DNA of 64,000 nt from ZC4RG29 sp964521255 (lineage in GTDB: Bacteria > Bacteroidota > Bacteroidia > Cytophagales > Cyclobacteriaceae): positions 310,001-374,000 of the forward strand of contig CAZFRM010000001.1 in the NCBI GenBank assembly GCA_964521255.1. The letters are read 5' to 3'. The translations under genes and the position numbers were made by a program. Of this stretch, positions 33,286 through 41,857 are shown piece after piece. Every line of letters begins with the position of its first letter. The stretch's first letter is position 1. Below the pieces are notes generated by a model. The model did no database searches. It had not been told where the DNA came from and worked only from the letters and a program-made list of their open reading frames with translations.

Positions 33286-34504
33286 CAGGGAGAAATTTAT
33301 ATTCTCGTTACTTTTTCTTCTTTCATTAATCACCATTCCATTTTCATCAAATACGAATGCAATTTTTGTCCTTAGCTTTACCGGGTTCAATATTTGGATT
33401 TGTTTCAAAACAGATACGGTCTCACCGGAATTCCGTAAGTTCTGTATTGCCAATATGCTCTTTACTATCAGTTTTCTCATCGGTCTTATAAACACAAAAG
33501 ATTTGCACAATGCCCTTAAAACCATTGAAGCACGGTACCCTATAATCATTTTTCCGATGTTGTTGCTTTTAACGGGTAAGCTATGGAATACAAATTTAAT
33601 TATTCGCCTTCTAATTTGTTTTGCTCTTACTACTACGGGTTGTGGTCTGATCATTCAAATAAGTTTGCTAAAAGATCTGATCGCTAATAACGAACCGCTT
33701 AGTTTCTTTTTTTATTGGAGATACAGCGGCGCGGATTTATCTCAAAGGATAAATATCCACCCTACCTATTTATCGATGTGTGTACTTCTATCAATAGGAA
33801 TCCTCTACGAGTTCCTGATCCTGAAAAGGACAACGAGAACAAAAAGTATCGTTGGGGTTGTCTTAATTACCTATCTTGTTATCTTAATTTTTCATCTTGC
33901 CTCCAGGATATCTTTGGTAGCTCTCATTTTGGTAGCAGTAGTCTTGCTGATTCAAGCCTTGGTTCGATATGGCAGAAAATCGGTGCTGGTGCTAATACCG
34001 ATAACATTAGCTTGTTTTTTGTTATTCAACCTGGAAATTTTTGCTATCAAATCCCGTCTTGAAAACCCAATCGGTTTTGGAGGGCTATTTCTTTCCGGCT
34101 CAATTCCGACTACGGGTGGTGACCGTCACATTGTTGCATGGTATGCTTCCTTAGAGATTATAAGAGAAAATTTTTTGTTCGGTGTTGGATCGGGTGATGT
34201 CAAAAGCTCCTTAAACGCGGTTTATAAAAGTATTGACGCACCAGATCTTGTGGAGCTAAATTTAAACTCGCATAATCAATACCTGGGTGCATTTCTTGAA
34301 AATGGAATGGGGGGCATTATCACCTTATTGATTCTTTTTTTGTATGGACTATTTGACCTGGGTCTCAAGAAAAACCTTTATTTAATATTTATAGTTATTA
34401 TAGTAACTATCTCACTTGCCGAAAACATCTTAGATCGACAAATTGGAGCTGTGTTTTTTGGAGCATTTAATTCCCTATTATACGCATTATATAAAACTGA
34501 TTGA
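33278..34504 (+). CDS. O-antigen ligase/polymerase superfamily protein (WaaL-like)
   Basis: 408-residue membrane protein with a long run of hydrophobic helices. Family landmarks are LASRISLVALILVAVVLLIQ, the periplasmic loop region GGDRHIVAWYASLEIIREN followed by FLFGVGSGDVK, and NSHNQYLGAFLENGMGGIIT with the conserved histidine (Wzy_C domain). R-x(n)-H organisation suits an O-antigen ligase, which moves the polymer to lipid A core, or a second polymerase. Being directly overlapped with wzy, division of labour between the two is likely but cannot be decided here. Confidence 0.8.
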   Translation: MNDREKFIFSLLFLLSLITIPFSSNTNAIFVLSFTGFNIWICFKTDTVSPEFRKFCIANMLFTISFLIGLINTKDLHNALKTIEARYPIIIFPMLLLLTGKLWNTNLIIRLLICFALTTTGCGLIIQISLLKDLIANNEPLSFFFYWRYSGADLSQRINIHPTYLSMCVLLSIGILYEFLILKRTTRTKSIVGVVLITYLVILIFHLASRISLVALILVAVVLLIQALVRYGRKSVLVLIPITLACFLLFNLEIFAIKSRLENPIGFGGLFLSGSIPTTGGDRHIVAWYASLEIIRENFLFGVGSGDVKSSLNAVYKSIDAPDLVELNLNSHNQYLGAFLENGMGGIITLLILFLYGLFDLGLKKNLYLIFIVIIVTISLAENILDRQIGAVFFGAFNSLLYALYKTD

Positions 34505-34535
34505 GCCCCTTTATTTATTGAAAACTGGTTGTCTA

Positions 34536-35248
34536 ATGGAAGTTGATCCACAAATAAAAAATCGAGACTTCGTAGAGTGGGACACAGAGAATTGGTCAAA
34601 AGCAATTGTCTATTGGGAAAAGGTCACGGTCTTAAAAAAGACCGAAAAATTAAATTGCCTTGAATTAGGTGCAAGAAATGGTGGCCCTTCATTATGGCTT
34701 GCCTCAAAGGGATATAATGTAATCTGTTCTGACCTTCAATCACCGAAAGAAAATTCTATTAAGTTACACAACACCTACTCAATTCCTGGCACGATACACT
34801 ATCAGGCTATTGGTGCTACACATATCCCCTATGTGAAATGCTTCTACATAATTGTTTTTAAGTCAATCCTTGACGGAATTGGAAAGGACGGACAAATCCA
34901 CCTGATGCAAAAAGTAGTTGACGAAACATTTAAAGCTCTAAAGCTGGGAGGTAAGCTGTTGTTTGCTGAAAATCTTAAAGCGTTTTTTGCATATCAATTC
35001 TTCCGTAAAAAACTAACACGATGAGGGCATTATTGGACTATCTTGATTTGAACCGAATCGACAGGTTGTTTATAAAATTCAACCCCTTGGAATATGACAC
35101 GGCCGGTTTCCTGGGCACATTTGGAAGGACAGAAAATCAAAAAATTGTCCTGGGCAAAATAGATGCTCTGTTGGTAGAAAGACTGGTAAGAAAACAGATG
35201 AGATATACTGTATTCGGGGTCGCCACAAAACCAAAGGACGGACAATAA
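34536..35248 (+). pseudogene. SAM-dependent methyltransferase, apparently broken in the middle
   Basis: The first part (34536-35024) shows a class I methyltransferase start: LNCLELGARNGGPSLWLASK for motif I, VICSDL, and late LKLGGKLLFAENLKAFF. It ends at TGA in KKLTR. The next frame (35021-35248) contains FLGTFGRTENQKIVLGKIDA and RYTVFGVATK, which looks like the C-terminal end of the same protein. Reading through the TGA gives TRxGHYWTIL, where x would be tryptophan if TGG, and then one more frameshift is needed. So a nonsense change plus a frameshift seem to split one gene, unless two short proteins are made. Confidence 0.6.
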
Positions 35249-36480
35249 TGAATATCGCGATTGTAAATCATTATGCTGGTGGTCCATCCATGGGGATGGA
35301 ATTTCGGCCCTACTATTTGGCTAAAGCATGGTTAAAGAAAGGGCATCAGGTCATCACAATTGGAGGGTCTTATTCTCATCTTAGATCAAAGCAACCGGTG
35401 ATATCGGCCAACATCAAAGAGAGAATTGACGGAGTTGACTATATCTGGTTAAGGACTAATTCTTATAAAGGCAATGGTATAAAAAGGGTGCTGAGCATGT
35501 TCTTGTTCTGTTGGCGATTATTCTTAAATCATAAAAAGCTCTTCCATGAATTTAAACCCGACTTAATCATTGCTTCTTCAACCTACCCACTGGATATAAT
35601 CCCTGTTGTGTGGCTTGCAAAAAAATATAACGCCTTGTCGTGTTACGAAGTACACGATCTCTGGCCATTGTCACCAATGGAACTTGGCGGTTACTCCAAA
35701 TACAATCCCTTTATGATGGTTCTTCAATGGGCTGAAAATTTTGCATATAAAAATGTTGACTTTGTAGTCTCAATGCTTCCAAAAACGCTGAACCATATGA
35801 TAGCACATGGCCTGCAAAAGAAAAAATTTTGTTATGTTCCTAATGGTATTGCTACAGATGAATGGGTCATCGAGAAAGATAATAATTCACACATCGGCTT
35901 TCTTCACCAGTTGCACAATAGTGGTAAGACGATTGTTGGTTATGTAGGTGGACATGCCATTTCCAATGCTTTGGACACTTTGCTTAAAGCCGCTGCCCTT
36001 GTAGAAAAGGAAAATCCTGAATTAGTCTTTGTGCTGATCGGTAATGGAACAGAGAAGGATCGATTACAGAAAGAAGTTGCTGATCAGGCACTATCAAACG
36101 TTTTTTTCTTAGAACCAATTGCCAAAAAAAGTGTTCCAATATTATTGTCGGAGATGGATATCCTATACCTGGGTTGGCATAATAATCCCCTTTATAGATT
36201 TGGTATCTCCCCTAATAAGCTAATTGATTATATGATGGCGGGTAAGCCCGTGGTTCATTCTGTTGATGCCGCAAATGACCTTGTGAAAGACAGTGATTGT
36301 GGTGTATCCGTTCCGCCGGAAGATGCCGAAGCAATCGCCAAGGCATTTAAATATATCTACGGTTTGAGCGAACCGGAAAGACAATTAATGGGCTCGAGAG
36401 GGCGTGAATTTGTGTTGAAGAATTATAACTACGATTCCCTGGCGGAAAAGTTTTTGGATTTCGCAAAGTCTAAGATGTAA
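35248..36480 (+). CDS. Glycosyltransferase family 4, WbuB-like
   Basis: GT-B retaining glycosyltransferase of 410 residues. The N-terminal part has YAGGPSMGMEFRPYYLAKAW, as in the WbuB/L-FucNAc transferase group, and CYEVHDLWPLSP with an active-site histidine. The C-terminal donor domain has VGYVGGHAISNALDTLLKAA, FVLIGNGTEKDRL and GISPNKLIDYMMAGKPVVHS in place of the usual EX7E helix. It starts at the last base of the methyltransferase stop. It probably adds the second sugar to the lipid-linked primer made by the PglC-like enzyme downstream. Confidence 0.87.
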   Translation: MNIAIVNHYAGGPSMGMEFRPYYLAKAWLKKGHQVITIGGSYSHLRSKQPVISANIKERIDGVDYIWLRTNSYKGNGIKRVLSMFLFCWRLFLNHKKLFHEFKPDLIIASSTYPLDIIPVVWLAKKYNALSCYEVHDLWPLSPMELGGYSKYNPFMMVLQWAENFAYKNVDFVVSMLPKTLNHMIAHGLQKKKFCYVPNGIATDEWVIEKDNNSHIGFLHQLHNSGKTIVGYVGGHAISNALDTLLKAAALVEKENPELVFVLIGNGTEKDRLQKEVADQALSNVFFLEPIAKKSVPILLSEMDILYLGWHNNPLYRFGISPNKLIDYMMAGKPVVHSVDAANDLVKDSDCGVSVPPEDAEAIAKAFKYIYGLSEPERQLMGSRGREFVLKNYNYDSLAEKFLDFAKSKM

Positions 36481-36506
36481 TTGCGACAAAAAGGATCATA
36501 ATCAAC

Positions 36507-37643
36507 ATGTGGAAAGTACAGCTCTTTGAATTAAACTATGATCATCGCGAAGAAGAAGCGGTGCTTAGTGTTTTGAAAAGTCGCTGGATCACAATGGGAG
36601 AAAGCACAAAAGCTTTTGAAGTGAAGTTCGGCGATTTTAATGGCTGTCAGCATCTCCCAACCGCAGTATCAAGTGCTACTGCAGCTTTGCATATGGCGCT
36701 AATTGCACTGGACATTGGGCCTGGAGACGAAGTTATCACACCAGCATTAACCTTTATCGCAGATACCAATGTTGTTATAATGGTTGGTGCTTCTCCAGTA
36801 CTTGCCGACATAACTTCTCTCACAGATTGGAATGTGTCAGCAAAGACAATTTCGGATCGTATTACGCGAAAGACAAAGGCAGTTATTATAGTTCATTATG
36901 GTGGCGTACCGTGTGAAATGGATGAAATTGTCTCTTTATGCAAAGAAAGAGGTATAGCATTAATTGAAGATGTTGCTCATGCCCCAGGAGCCGAATACAA
37001 AGGAGTGAAATGCGGCAACTTTGGTGATCTCTCAGCTTTCAGTTTCTTTACGAACAAAAATCTTTCCGTTGGTGAAGGTGGAATGGTGATTGCAAAAAGT
37101 GAGGTGCTAAACGCAAAGATAAAGTATCTGCGTTCTCATGGCATGTCTACATTAACATTGGACAGGCATAAAGGCAGAGCAATTACCTACGACGTTATGC
37201 AGGCTGGTCTCAACTACCGCATGGATGAAATGCGGGCAGCATTGGGCCTGGTGCAACTTGAAAAGCTGATTGATGCTAACAAAAAGAGAAAAGAGTTAAG
37301 TGATCACTATACAGCTTCCTTATCAGAGACAGAACTCACCTTTCCATTCCAAAATTTGAAATCCAAAAGCTCTGCGTATCATATTTATCCTGCTTTGTTA
37401 CCTGAAAATATTAATCGCGAAGTTTTGTTTTATTCAATGAAAGAAAAAGGAATACAGACCAGCATACATTATCCTTCAATTCAGTCGTTTACTGCATATC
37501 ATGATTTAAGAAAATATTCCACACCAATCTCGGAGACTGTAAGTCAGCGCGAGTTAACACTACCCCTTTATCCAACAATGACTTTCGAACAGGTAGATAT
37601 CGTTGTTGAAAATTTGATTGAAGCCCTAAAAGAACAAGGATGA
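36507..37643 (+). CDS. DegT-family sugar 4-aminotransferase (PglE/perosamine synthetase-like)
   Basis: PLP enzyme of 378 residues. The opening LKSRWITMGESTKAFEVKFG is the usual nucleotide-sugar 4-aminotransferase entry, followed by SSATAALHMALIALDIGPGD, ADITSLTDWNVS, the aspartate in ALIEDVAHAPGAEYKG, the PLP lysine in FSFFTNKNLSVGEGGMV, and NYRMDEMRAALGLVQLEKL. The next gene, overlapped by four bases, is a UDP-GlcNAc 4,6-dehydratase-like protein, so together they would make a 4-amino-4,6-dideoxy sugar such as the bacillosamine precursor. Confidence 0.85.
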   Translation: MWKVQLFELNYDHREEEAVLSVLKSRWITMGESTKAFEVKFGDFNGCQHLPTAVSSATAALHMALIALDIGPGDEVITPALTFIADTNVVIMVGASPVLADITSLTDWNVSAKTISDRITRKTKAVIIVHYGGVPCEMDEIVSLCKERGIALIEDVAHAPGAEYKGVKCGNFGDLSAFSFFTNKNLSVGEGGMVIAKSEVLNAKIKYLRSHGMSTLTLDRHKGRAITYDVMQAGLNYRMDEMRAALGLVQLEKLIDANKKRKELSDHYTASLSETELTFPFQNLKSKSSAYHIYPALLPENINREVLFYSMKEKGIQTSIHYPSIQSFTAYHDLRKYSTPISETVSQRELTLPLYPTMTFEQVDIVVENLIEALKEQG

Positions 37644-38833
37644 ACGATGTATTGAACCTCATTGGAAGGAGTCACAAGCTTTTCGTTCAAGATATTGAAA
37701 AGCATGAAAAGGAATTAGCCTCCAAAGTACAAAACTCAAATTTTTTAGTTATTGGCGGCGCCGGAACAATCGGACAAGCCGTTTCGAAGGAAATTTTTAA
37801 GAGAAATCCTAAGGCACTTCACGTCATTGATATCAGTGAAAATAATTTGGTAGAACTCGTTCGGGATATTAGAAGCTCTTTTGGCTATATCTCAGGCGAC
37901 TTTCGCACATTGCCTTTGGATTGCGGTTCACTGGAATATGATTCATTTATGCAGCAAAACGGTACCCGTTATGATTATGTACTTAACCTATCTGCACTCA
38001 AACATGTCAGAAGTGAAAAAGATCCCTTCTCGCTAATGAGAATGATCAATGTGAATGTACTCAACACAGAAAAAACATTAAAGCAAGCTATCCTACAAGG
38101 ATCAAAAAAATACTTCTGCGTTTCAACCGATAAGGCTGCCAACCCCGTGAATTTGATGGGGGCCTCCAAAAGAATTATGGAACTCTTTCTCATGAGAAGA
38201 AGCCTTGAAATTACATTATCAACTGCTCGATTTGCCAATGTTGCATTTTCTGATGGTAGCCTGCTACATGGTTTCTTACAACGAATTATCAAAAAACAAC
38301 CCATAGCCGCCCCTCATGATGTAAAACGTTATTTTGTTACGTTCCAGGAGTCAGGAGAATTATGTCTTCTTTCTTGTCTCTTAGGTGAAAACCGAGACAT
38401 TTTTTTTCCGAAACTTAGTGAGGAATTGAACCTGCTAACATTTTCGGAGATCGCAATTCGGTTCCTCGAGACCCAAGGTTACGAGCCATATCTATGCGAT
38501 TCAGAAGATGAAGCACGAAGTAAAACTCCTGAACTTACACGGCAGAAGAAGTGGCCTTGCTATTTTTTCAAGAGTGATACGACAGGAGAAAAAGACTTTG
38601 AAGAGTTCTTTACAGAGAATGAAAAACTAGATTTAAATAGATTTCAAGATGTAGGGATCGTAAAAAACAACTCCACCTTTGAAAATGAAAAACTTATCTT
38701 TTTTCAGTCGGAAATAGAGAGAATAAAAAAACTTGACGTTTGGGATAAAACGGATTTTATTGCTCTCTTTGAAGAGCTCCTCCCAGCTTTTCAGCACGAG
38801 GAAAAAGGAAAAAATCTTGATAATAAAATGTAG
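37640..38833 (+). CDS. Soluble UDP-GlcNAc 4,6-dehydratase-like SDR (CapD/WbpM core without membrane domain)
   Basis: 397 residues, no membrane helices. NAD-binding FLVIGGAGTIGQAVSKEIFK, then VLNLSALKHVRSEKDPFSLM, STDKAANPVNLMGASKRIME and RFANVAFSDGSLLHGFLQRI. The catalytic tyrosine of YxxxK is replaced by methionine (MGASK), as in WbpM/PglF/CapD dehydratases, which supports that class. The last 110 residues (from about 290) are an extension rich in charged residues. Its start overlaps the aminotransferase stop. It likely supplies the keto-sugar for that enzyme. Confidence 0.82.
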   Translation: MNDVLNLIGRSHKLFVQDIEKHEKELASKVQNSNFLVIGGAGTIGQAVSKEIFKRNPKALHVIDISENNLVELVRDIRSSFGYISGDFRTLPLDCGSLEYDSFMQQNGTRYDYVLNLSALKHVRSEKDPFSLMRMINVNVLNTEKTLKQAILQGSKKYFCVSTDKAANPVNLMGASKRIMELFLMRRSLEITLSTARFANVAFSDGSLLHGFLQRIIKKQPIAAPHDVKRYFVTFQESGELCLLSCLLGENRDIFFPKLSEELNLLTFSEIAIRFLETQGYEPYLCDSEDEARSKTPELTRQKKWPCYFFKSDTTGEKDFEEFFTENEKLDLNRFQDVGIVKNNSTFENEKLIFFQSEIERIKKLDVWDKTDFIALFEELLPAFQHEEKGKNLDNKM

Positions 38834-38834
38834 T

Positions 38835-39500
38835 ATGCAGAGGCTTTGCGACTTTGTCTTTTCATTGACAGCTATAATTATTTTGTCACCTCTGCTGATT
38901 TTAGTTGTTATAATTCTAAGGCTTACAGGAGAAGGTGAAGTTTTTTACATTCAACCGAGAGTTGGACTTGGTGGAAAACTTTTTGGAGTATACAAGTTCG
39001 CCACTATGATGAAGAATAGTTCTAAAATTGGAACAGGATACTTGACCACTAAAAATGACCCAAGAGTACTTCCCGTAGGACGAATTTTACGCAAAACCAA
39101 ATTAAATGAAGTTCCTCAACTCTTTAATGTTCTCAAGGGAGACATGTCATTTGTTGGGCCACGTCCGCAGGTGCAAAAACACTTTGATTATTATCCTGAT
39201 CATGTAAAACGGGAATTGAATAAAATAAGACCTGGATTAACCGGAATCGGATCCATTTTCTTTAGAGATGAAGAAACTATTCTTGAGAAGAATAACAAAA
39301 TGTCTTATGAAGAATGCTATTCGCAAGTAATCGCTCCCTACAAAGGTGAACTGGAGCTTTGGTATATCAAGAACAAGTCAATACTTCTTTATTTTATATT
39401 AATCGCACTAACTTTGTGGGTAGTTCTTTTTCCAAATTCCAAAATACACTTTAAGTTGTTTAGAAATTTACCTCCTGCTCCTGAAGTGCTTGCCTTCTAA
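38835..39500 (+). CDS. PglC-like initiating phosphoglycosyl transferase
   Basis: Monotopic polyprenol-phosphate sugar-1-phosphate transferase that starts repeat-unit synthesis on undecaprenyl phosphate. ATG 38835 follows the previous stop by one base and gives 221 residues. Landmarks: re-entrant helix FVFSLTAIIILSPLLILVVI, RVGLGGKLFGVYKFATMMKN, RVLPVGRILRKTKLNEVPQL, NVLKGDMSFVGPRPQ and RPGLTGIGS. A second hydrophobic segment near the C-terminus (ILLYFILIALTLWVVLF) is an addition to the minimal PglC form. Confidence 0.9.
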   Translation: MQRLCDFVFSLTAIIILSPLLILVVIILRLTGEGEVFYIQPRVGLGGKLFGVYKFATMMKNSSKIGTGYLTTKNDPRVLPVGRILRKTKLNEVPQLFNVLKGDMSFVGPRPQVQKHFDYYPDHVKRELNKIRPGLTGIGSIFFRDEETILEKNNKMSYEECYSQVIAPYKGELELWYIKNKSILLYFILIALTLWVVLFPNSKIHFKLFRNLPPAPEVLAF

Positions 39501-39520
39501 AATCAAAAGGCCCTTCGACA

Positions 39521-40612
39521 ATGCAAATCTTATTTTCAAACCTCCAAAATAAACGCTTTTACCTAAGGGAAATACAAAATGAATACATTGAAAATTTCAT
39601 TAAAGGAAGCCAGATTTCCTCCTTTGAATCCAGATTTGGAGAATTGTTGAAAACGAAATTCACTTTGGCAACAGGCAATTGTACCGATTCCCTATTTATT
39701 ATTCTTAAGACTCTCGGCATCCAGCCCAACGATGAAGTCCTCACTCCCGCCTTCAGTTGTATCCCTTCCTCTGAAACCATTTCCCTCTGCAATGCCAAAC
39801 CCGTCTTTGTCGATATCGACCCAAACACTTATACCATAGATCCAAATAGAATTGAAGAGAAAATCACATCCAAAACAAAAGCAATAATCGTTGTTCATCT
39901 TTACGGTCAGGCTGCGCATGTTTCAGAAATAAAATCAATCTGCAAAAAACATAACCTGTTTCTTATAGAAGATTGCGCGCAGGCTCATCTTACCCAGGAA
40001 AACGGAAAATATGCCGGAACATTTGGTGATGCCGGAGCTTTCAGCTTTTACCCTACCAAAAACCTCGGCGCTTACGGTGATGCTGGCTGCATTATTACAG
40101 ACAATGCCAAACTCGCCGAAAAAATGCGACGCTTTGCCAACCACGGAGCGTTGGAAAAAGATGATCATCTTATTGAGGGAATGAATAGCCGTATGGATAC
40201 CATTCAGGCAGCTGTGCTCCTTGCAAAGCTTCCTTATCTGAAACAGTGGAATGAACAACGAAGGAAGAATGCAGCTCTGTACAACTCCCTGTTATCAGGG
40301 ATAGAAGAAATAAAAACACCCTATGTGAGGCCCGACACTTATCATACTTTCCACATTTACGCTATCCGGGCGAAAAGACGTGACGAGCTGAAAAAGTTTT
40401 TGCTGGAGAAAGGGGTGCAAACCATAGTTCATTATCCGAAGGCATTGCCAAATCTACCTGCATACAAATACCTCAATTACCAACCAGAAGATTTTCCTGT
40501 TGCCAGCAAACTTCAGGATGAACAACTCTCTCTACCCATCTACCCTGAGCTCACTGAAGAACAGATCAAGTATGTTTGTGCGTGTATAAAAAAATTTTAT
40601 GCACATGAATAA
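39521..40612 (+). CDS. DegT-family sugar aminotransferase (FdtB/QdtB/WbpE group)
   Basis: PLP enzyme of 363 residues with GNCTDSLFIILKTLGIQPND, VFVDIDPNTYTIDPNRIE, LFLIEDCAQAHL, the PLP lysine in FSFYPTKNLGAYGDAGCIIT and NSRMDTIQAAVLLAKLPYL. The FYPTKNLGAYGDAG form is shared by 3-aminotransferases such as FdtB, QdtB and WbpE. It is the fourth DegT enzyme in the cluster. Its codon use seems slightly more GC-rich than that of its neighbours. No matching ketoisomerase is adjacent. Confidence 0.82.
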   Translation: MQILFSNLQNKRFYLREIQNEYIENFIKGSQISSFESRFGELLKTKFTLATGNCTDSLFIILKTLGIQPNDEVLTPAFSCIPSSETISLCNAKPVFVDIDPNTYTIDPNRIEEKITSKTKAIIVVHLYGQAAHVSEIKSICKKHNLFLIEDCAQAHLTQENGKYAGTFGDAGAFSFYPTKNLGAYGDAGCIITDNAKLAEKMRRFANHGALEKDDHLIEGMNSRMDTIQAAVLLAKLPYLKQWNEQRRKNAALYNSLLSGIEEIKTPYVRPDTYHTFHIYAIRAKRRDELKKFLLEKGVQTIVHYPKALPNLPAYKYLNYQPEDFPVASKLQDEQLSLPIYPELTEEQIKYVCACIKKFYAHE

Positions 40613-40700
40613 GAATGAAACCAACTACCCGATAATGTTGGATAAAAATTCGCCTAAGCCATACTTCCATCTTTTCGCTTTCAGCTTTCCGCTATTTCAC

Positions 40701-40708
40701 TATTTTTG
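40701..40708 (+). promoter_or_regulatory. Probable -7 box for the wecA-like gene
   Basis: TATTTTTG matches TAnnTTTG and ends 17 bases before the ATG at 40726, in a 113-base gap. The last gene of the cluster may therefore have its own transcript. Confidence 0.45.
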
Positions 40709-40725
40709 TTCACTTTTGACCTCTC

Positions 40726-41787
40726 ATGGCGATACAACTTGCAACTGTAATTACCTCCTTTGTCATAGCCTTCCTCACCATTCCAGTGATTATAAAATAC
40801 TCGCTGCAAAAAAACCTGGTTGATATTCCCGGCAGAAGAAAGATTCACAAGAAAGTAACGCCATCCATGGGAGGCATTGCTATTTTCCTGGGATTTTTTG
40901 TTGCCTCATTGGTGTGGATTGAAATTCTTAGCTGGAAGGAAATCAAATTTGTAATGGCATCGCTCTTTGTCATTTTCTTCATTGGCGTTCGCGATGATCT
41001 TGTGCCTCTCCGGGCCTTTATTAAACTAATTGGTCAGATACTGGTGGCCCTTATGATCATTATTCTCCTTGACCTTCGCTTTAAATCTTTTTACGGATTA
41101 TTCGGCATAGAAGAGATTCCAATCGGTATCAGCTACATCATAACGGTGTTCACAATAATTGTTATTACTAATTCATTCAACCTTATCGATGGCCTTGACG
41201 GGCTGGCCGGTTCCCTTGCTACTGTTTCTCTGCTGGCTTTTGGCGTCTGGTTTTACCTTGTAAATGACCAAATTTATTCTATCCTGTCATTTGCAATGGT
41301 AGGAGGTATTTTAGCGTTTCTCATCTTTAATTGGGATCCCTCCGAAGTTTTTATGGGTGATACAGGCGCATTAGTCATTGGTATGCTTCTGTCAATTCTT
41401 ACCATTCATTTCATCGAATTCAATCACAATCTACATGACTCAGACCCCTATAAATTTACAAGTTCAATTGGAGCAGCCGCGTGCTTTATCATTATACCTT
41501 TAATTGATACGTGCCGGATTGTGATACTCCGCATCTCAAAAAAACAGTCACCGTTCGCCCCTGATAAAAGTCACATTCATCATGCCATAATGAGATTGGG
41601 AAAGTCACATTCTCAAACTACCATAATCCTGGTTTGTGCTCATTTATTTTTTATTTTAGTTGCCTTGCTGAGTAAAGAATTAGGTAATGTTTATGTTATT
41701 CCGGGTATAATTCTCCTTGCCATAATCCTCAGCATCTCCCTGGATCGACTTATCCTGAACAAACTTGCCAGTAAAGAGGAGTCATAA
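40726..41787 (+). CDS. WecA/MraY-family UDP-GlcNAc:undecaprenyl-phosphate GlcNAc-1-phosphate transferase
   Basis: Polytopic enzyme of 353 residues that transfers a sugar-1-phosphate to undecaprenyl phosphate. Landmarks: DIPGRRKIHKKVTPSMGGIA (cytoplasmic loop 1), FFIGVRDDLVPL with the DD pair, TNSFNLIDGLDGLAGSLATV with the catalytic aspartate (NxxNxxDGLD), GDTGALVIGM, and DKSHIHHAIMRLG with the HIHH motif. These are WecA/TagO rather than MraY features. It is a polytopic counterpart to the monotopic PglC-like enzyme at 38835. Confidence 0.91.
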   Translation: MAIQLATVITSFVIAFLTIPVIIKYSLQKNLVDIPGRRKIHKKVTPSMGGIAIFLGFFVASLVWIEILSWKEIKFVMASLFVIFFIGVRDDLVPLRAFIKLIGQILVALMIIILLDLRFKSFYGLFGIEEIPIGISYIITVFTIIVITNSFNLIDGLDGLAGSLATVSLLAFGVWFYLVNDQIYSILSFAMVGGILAFLIFNWDPSEVFMGDTGALVIGMLLSILTIHFIEFNHNLHDSDPYKFTSSIGAAACFIIIPLIDTCRIVILRISKKQSPFAPDKSHIHHAIMRLGKSHSQTTIILVCAHLFFILVALLSKELGNVYVIPGIILLAIILSISLDRLILNKLASKEES

Positions 41788-41822
41788 TTTTTGTAGTGTT
41801 TCGTCCTGAAGTGCTATTTTTG
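41787..41822 (+). promoter_or_regulatory. Possible -33/-7 promoter for pheS
   Basis: TTTTTG at 41787-41792 is followed after 21 bases by TATTTTTTG at 41814-41822, one base longer than TAnnTTTG. The spacing fits the Bacteroidota pattern, and the box is 35 bases before ATG 41858. Confidence 0.35.
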
Positions 41823-41843
41823 GCCTGCCTGTGCAGACAGGCC
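41822..41843 (+). repeat. CCTG/CAGG dyad before pheS
   Basis: GGCCTGCCTG, TG, CAGACAGGCC: two 10-base arms with a single mismatch. It sits between the promoter-like box and the pheS start, so in RNA it would form a leader hairpin. Similar CCTG...CAGG palindromes are scattered in related genomes; a related fragment is near 2722. Confidence 0.6.
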
Positions 41844-41857
41844 ACAATGATTCGTCT

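Noticed and set aside
33268..33654. Antisense open frame over the WaaL-like gene
   Set aside because: It is a shadow of a hydrophobic coding region on the other strand.
41831..41857. GTG at 41831 as the start of pheS
   Set aside because: It lies inside the palindrome, and family N-termini fit ATG 41858.
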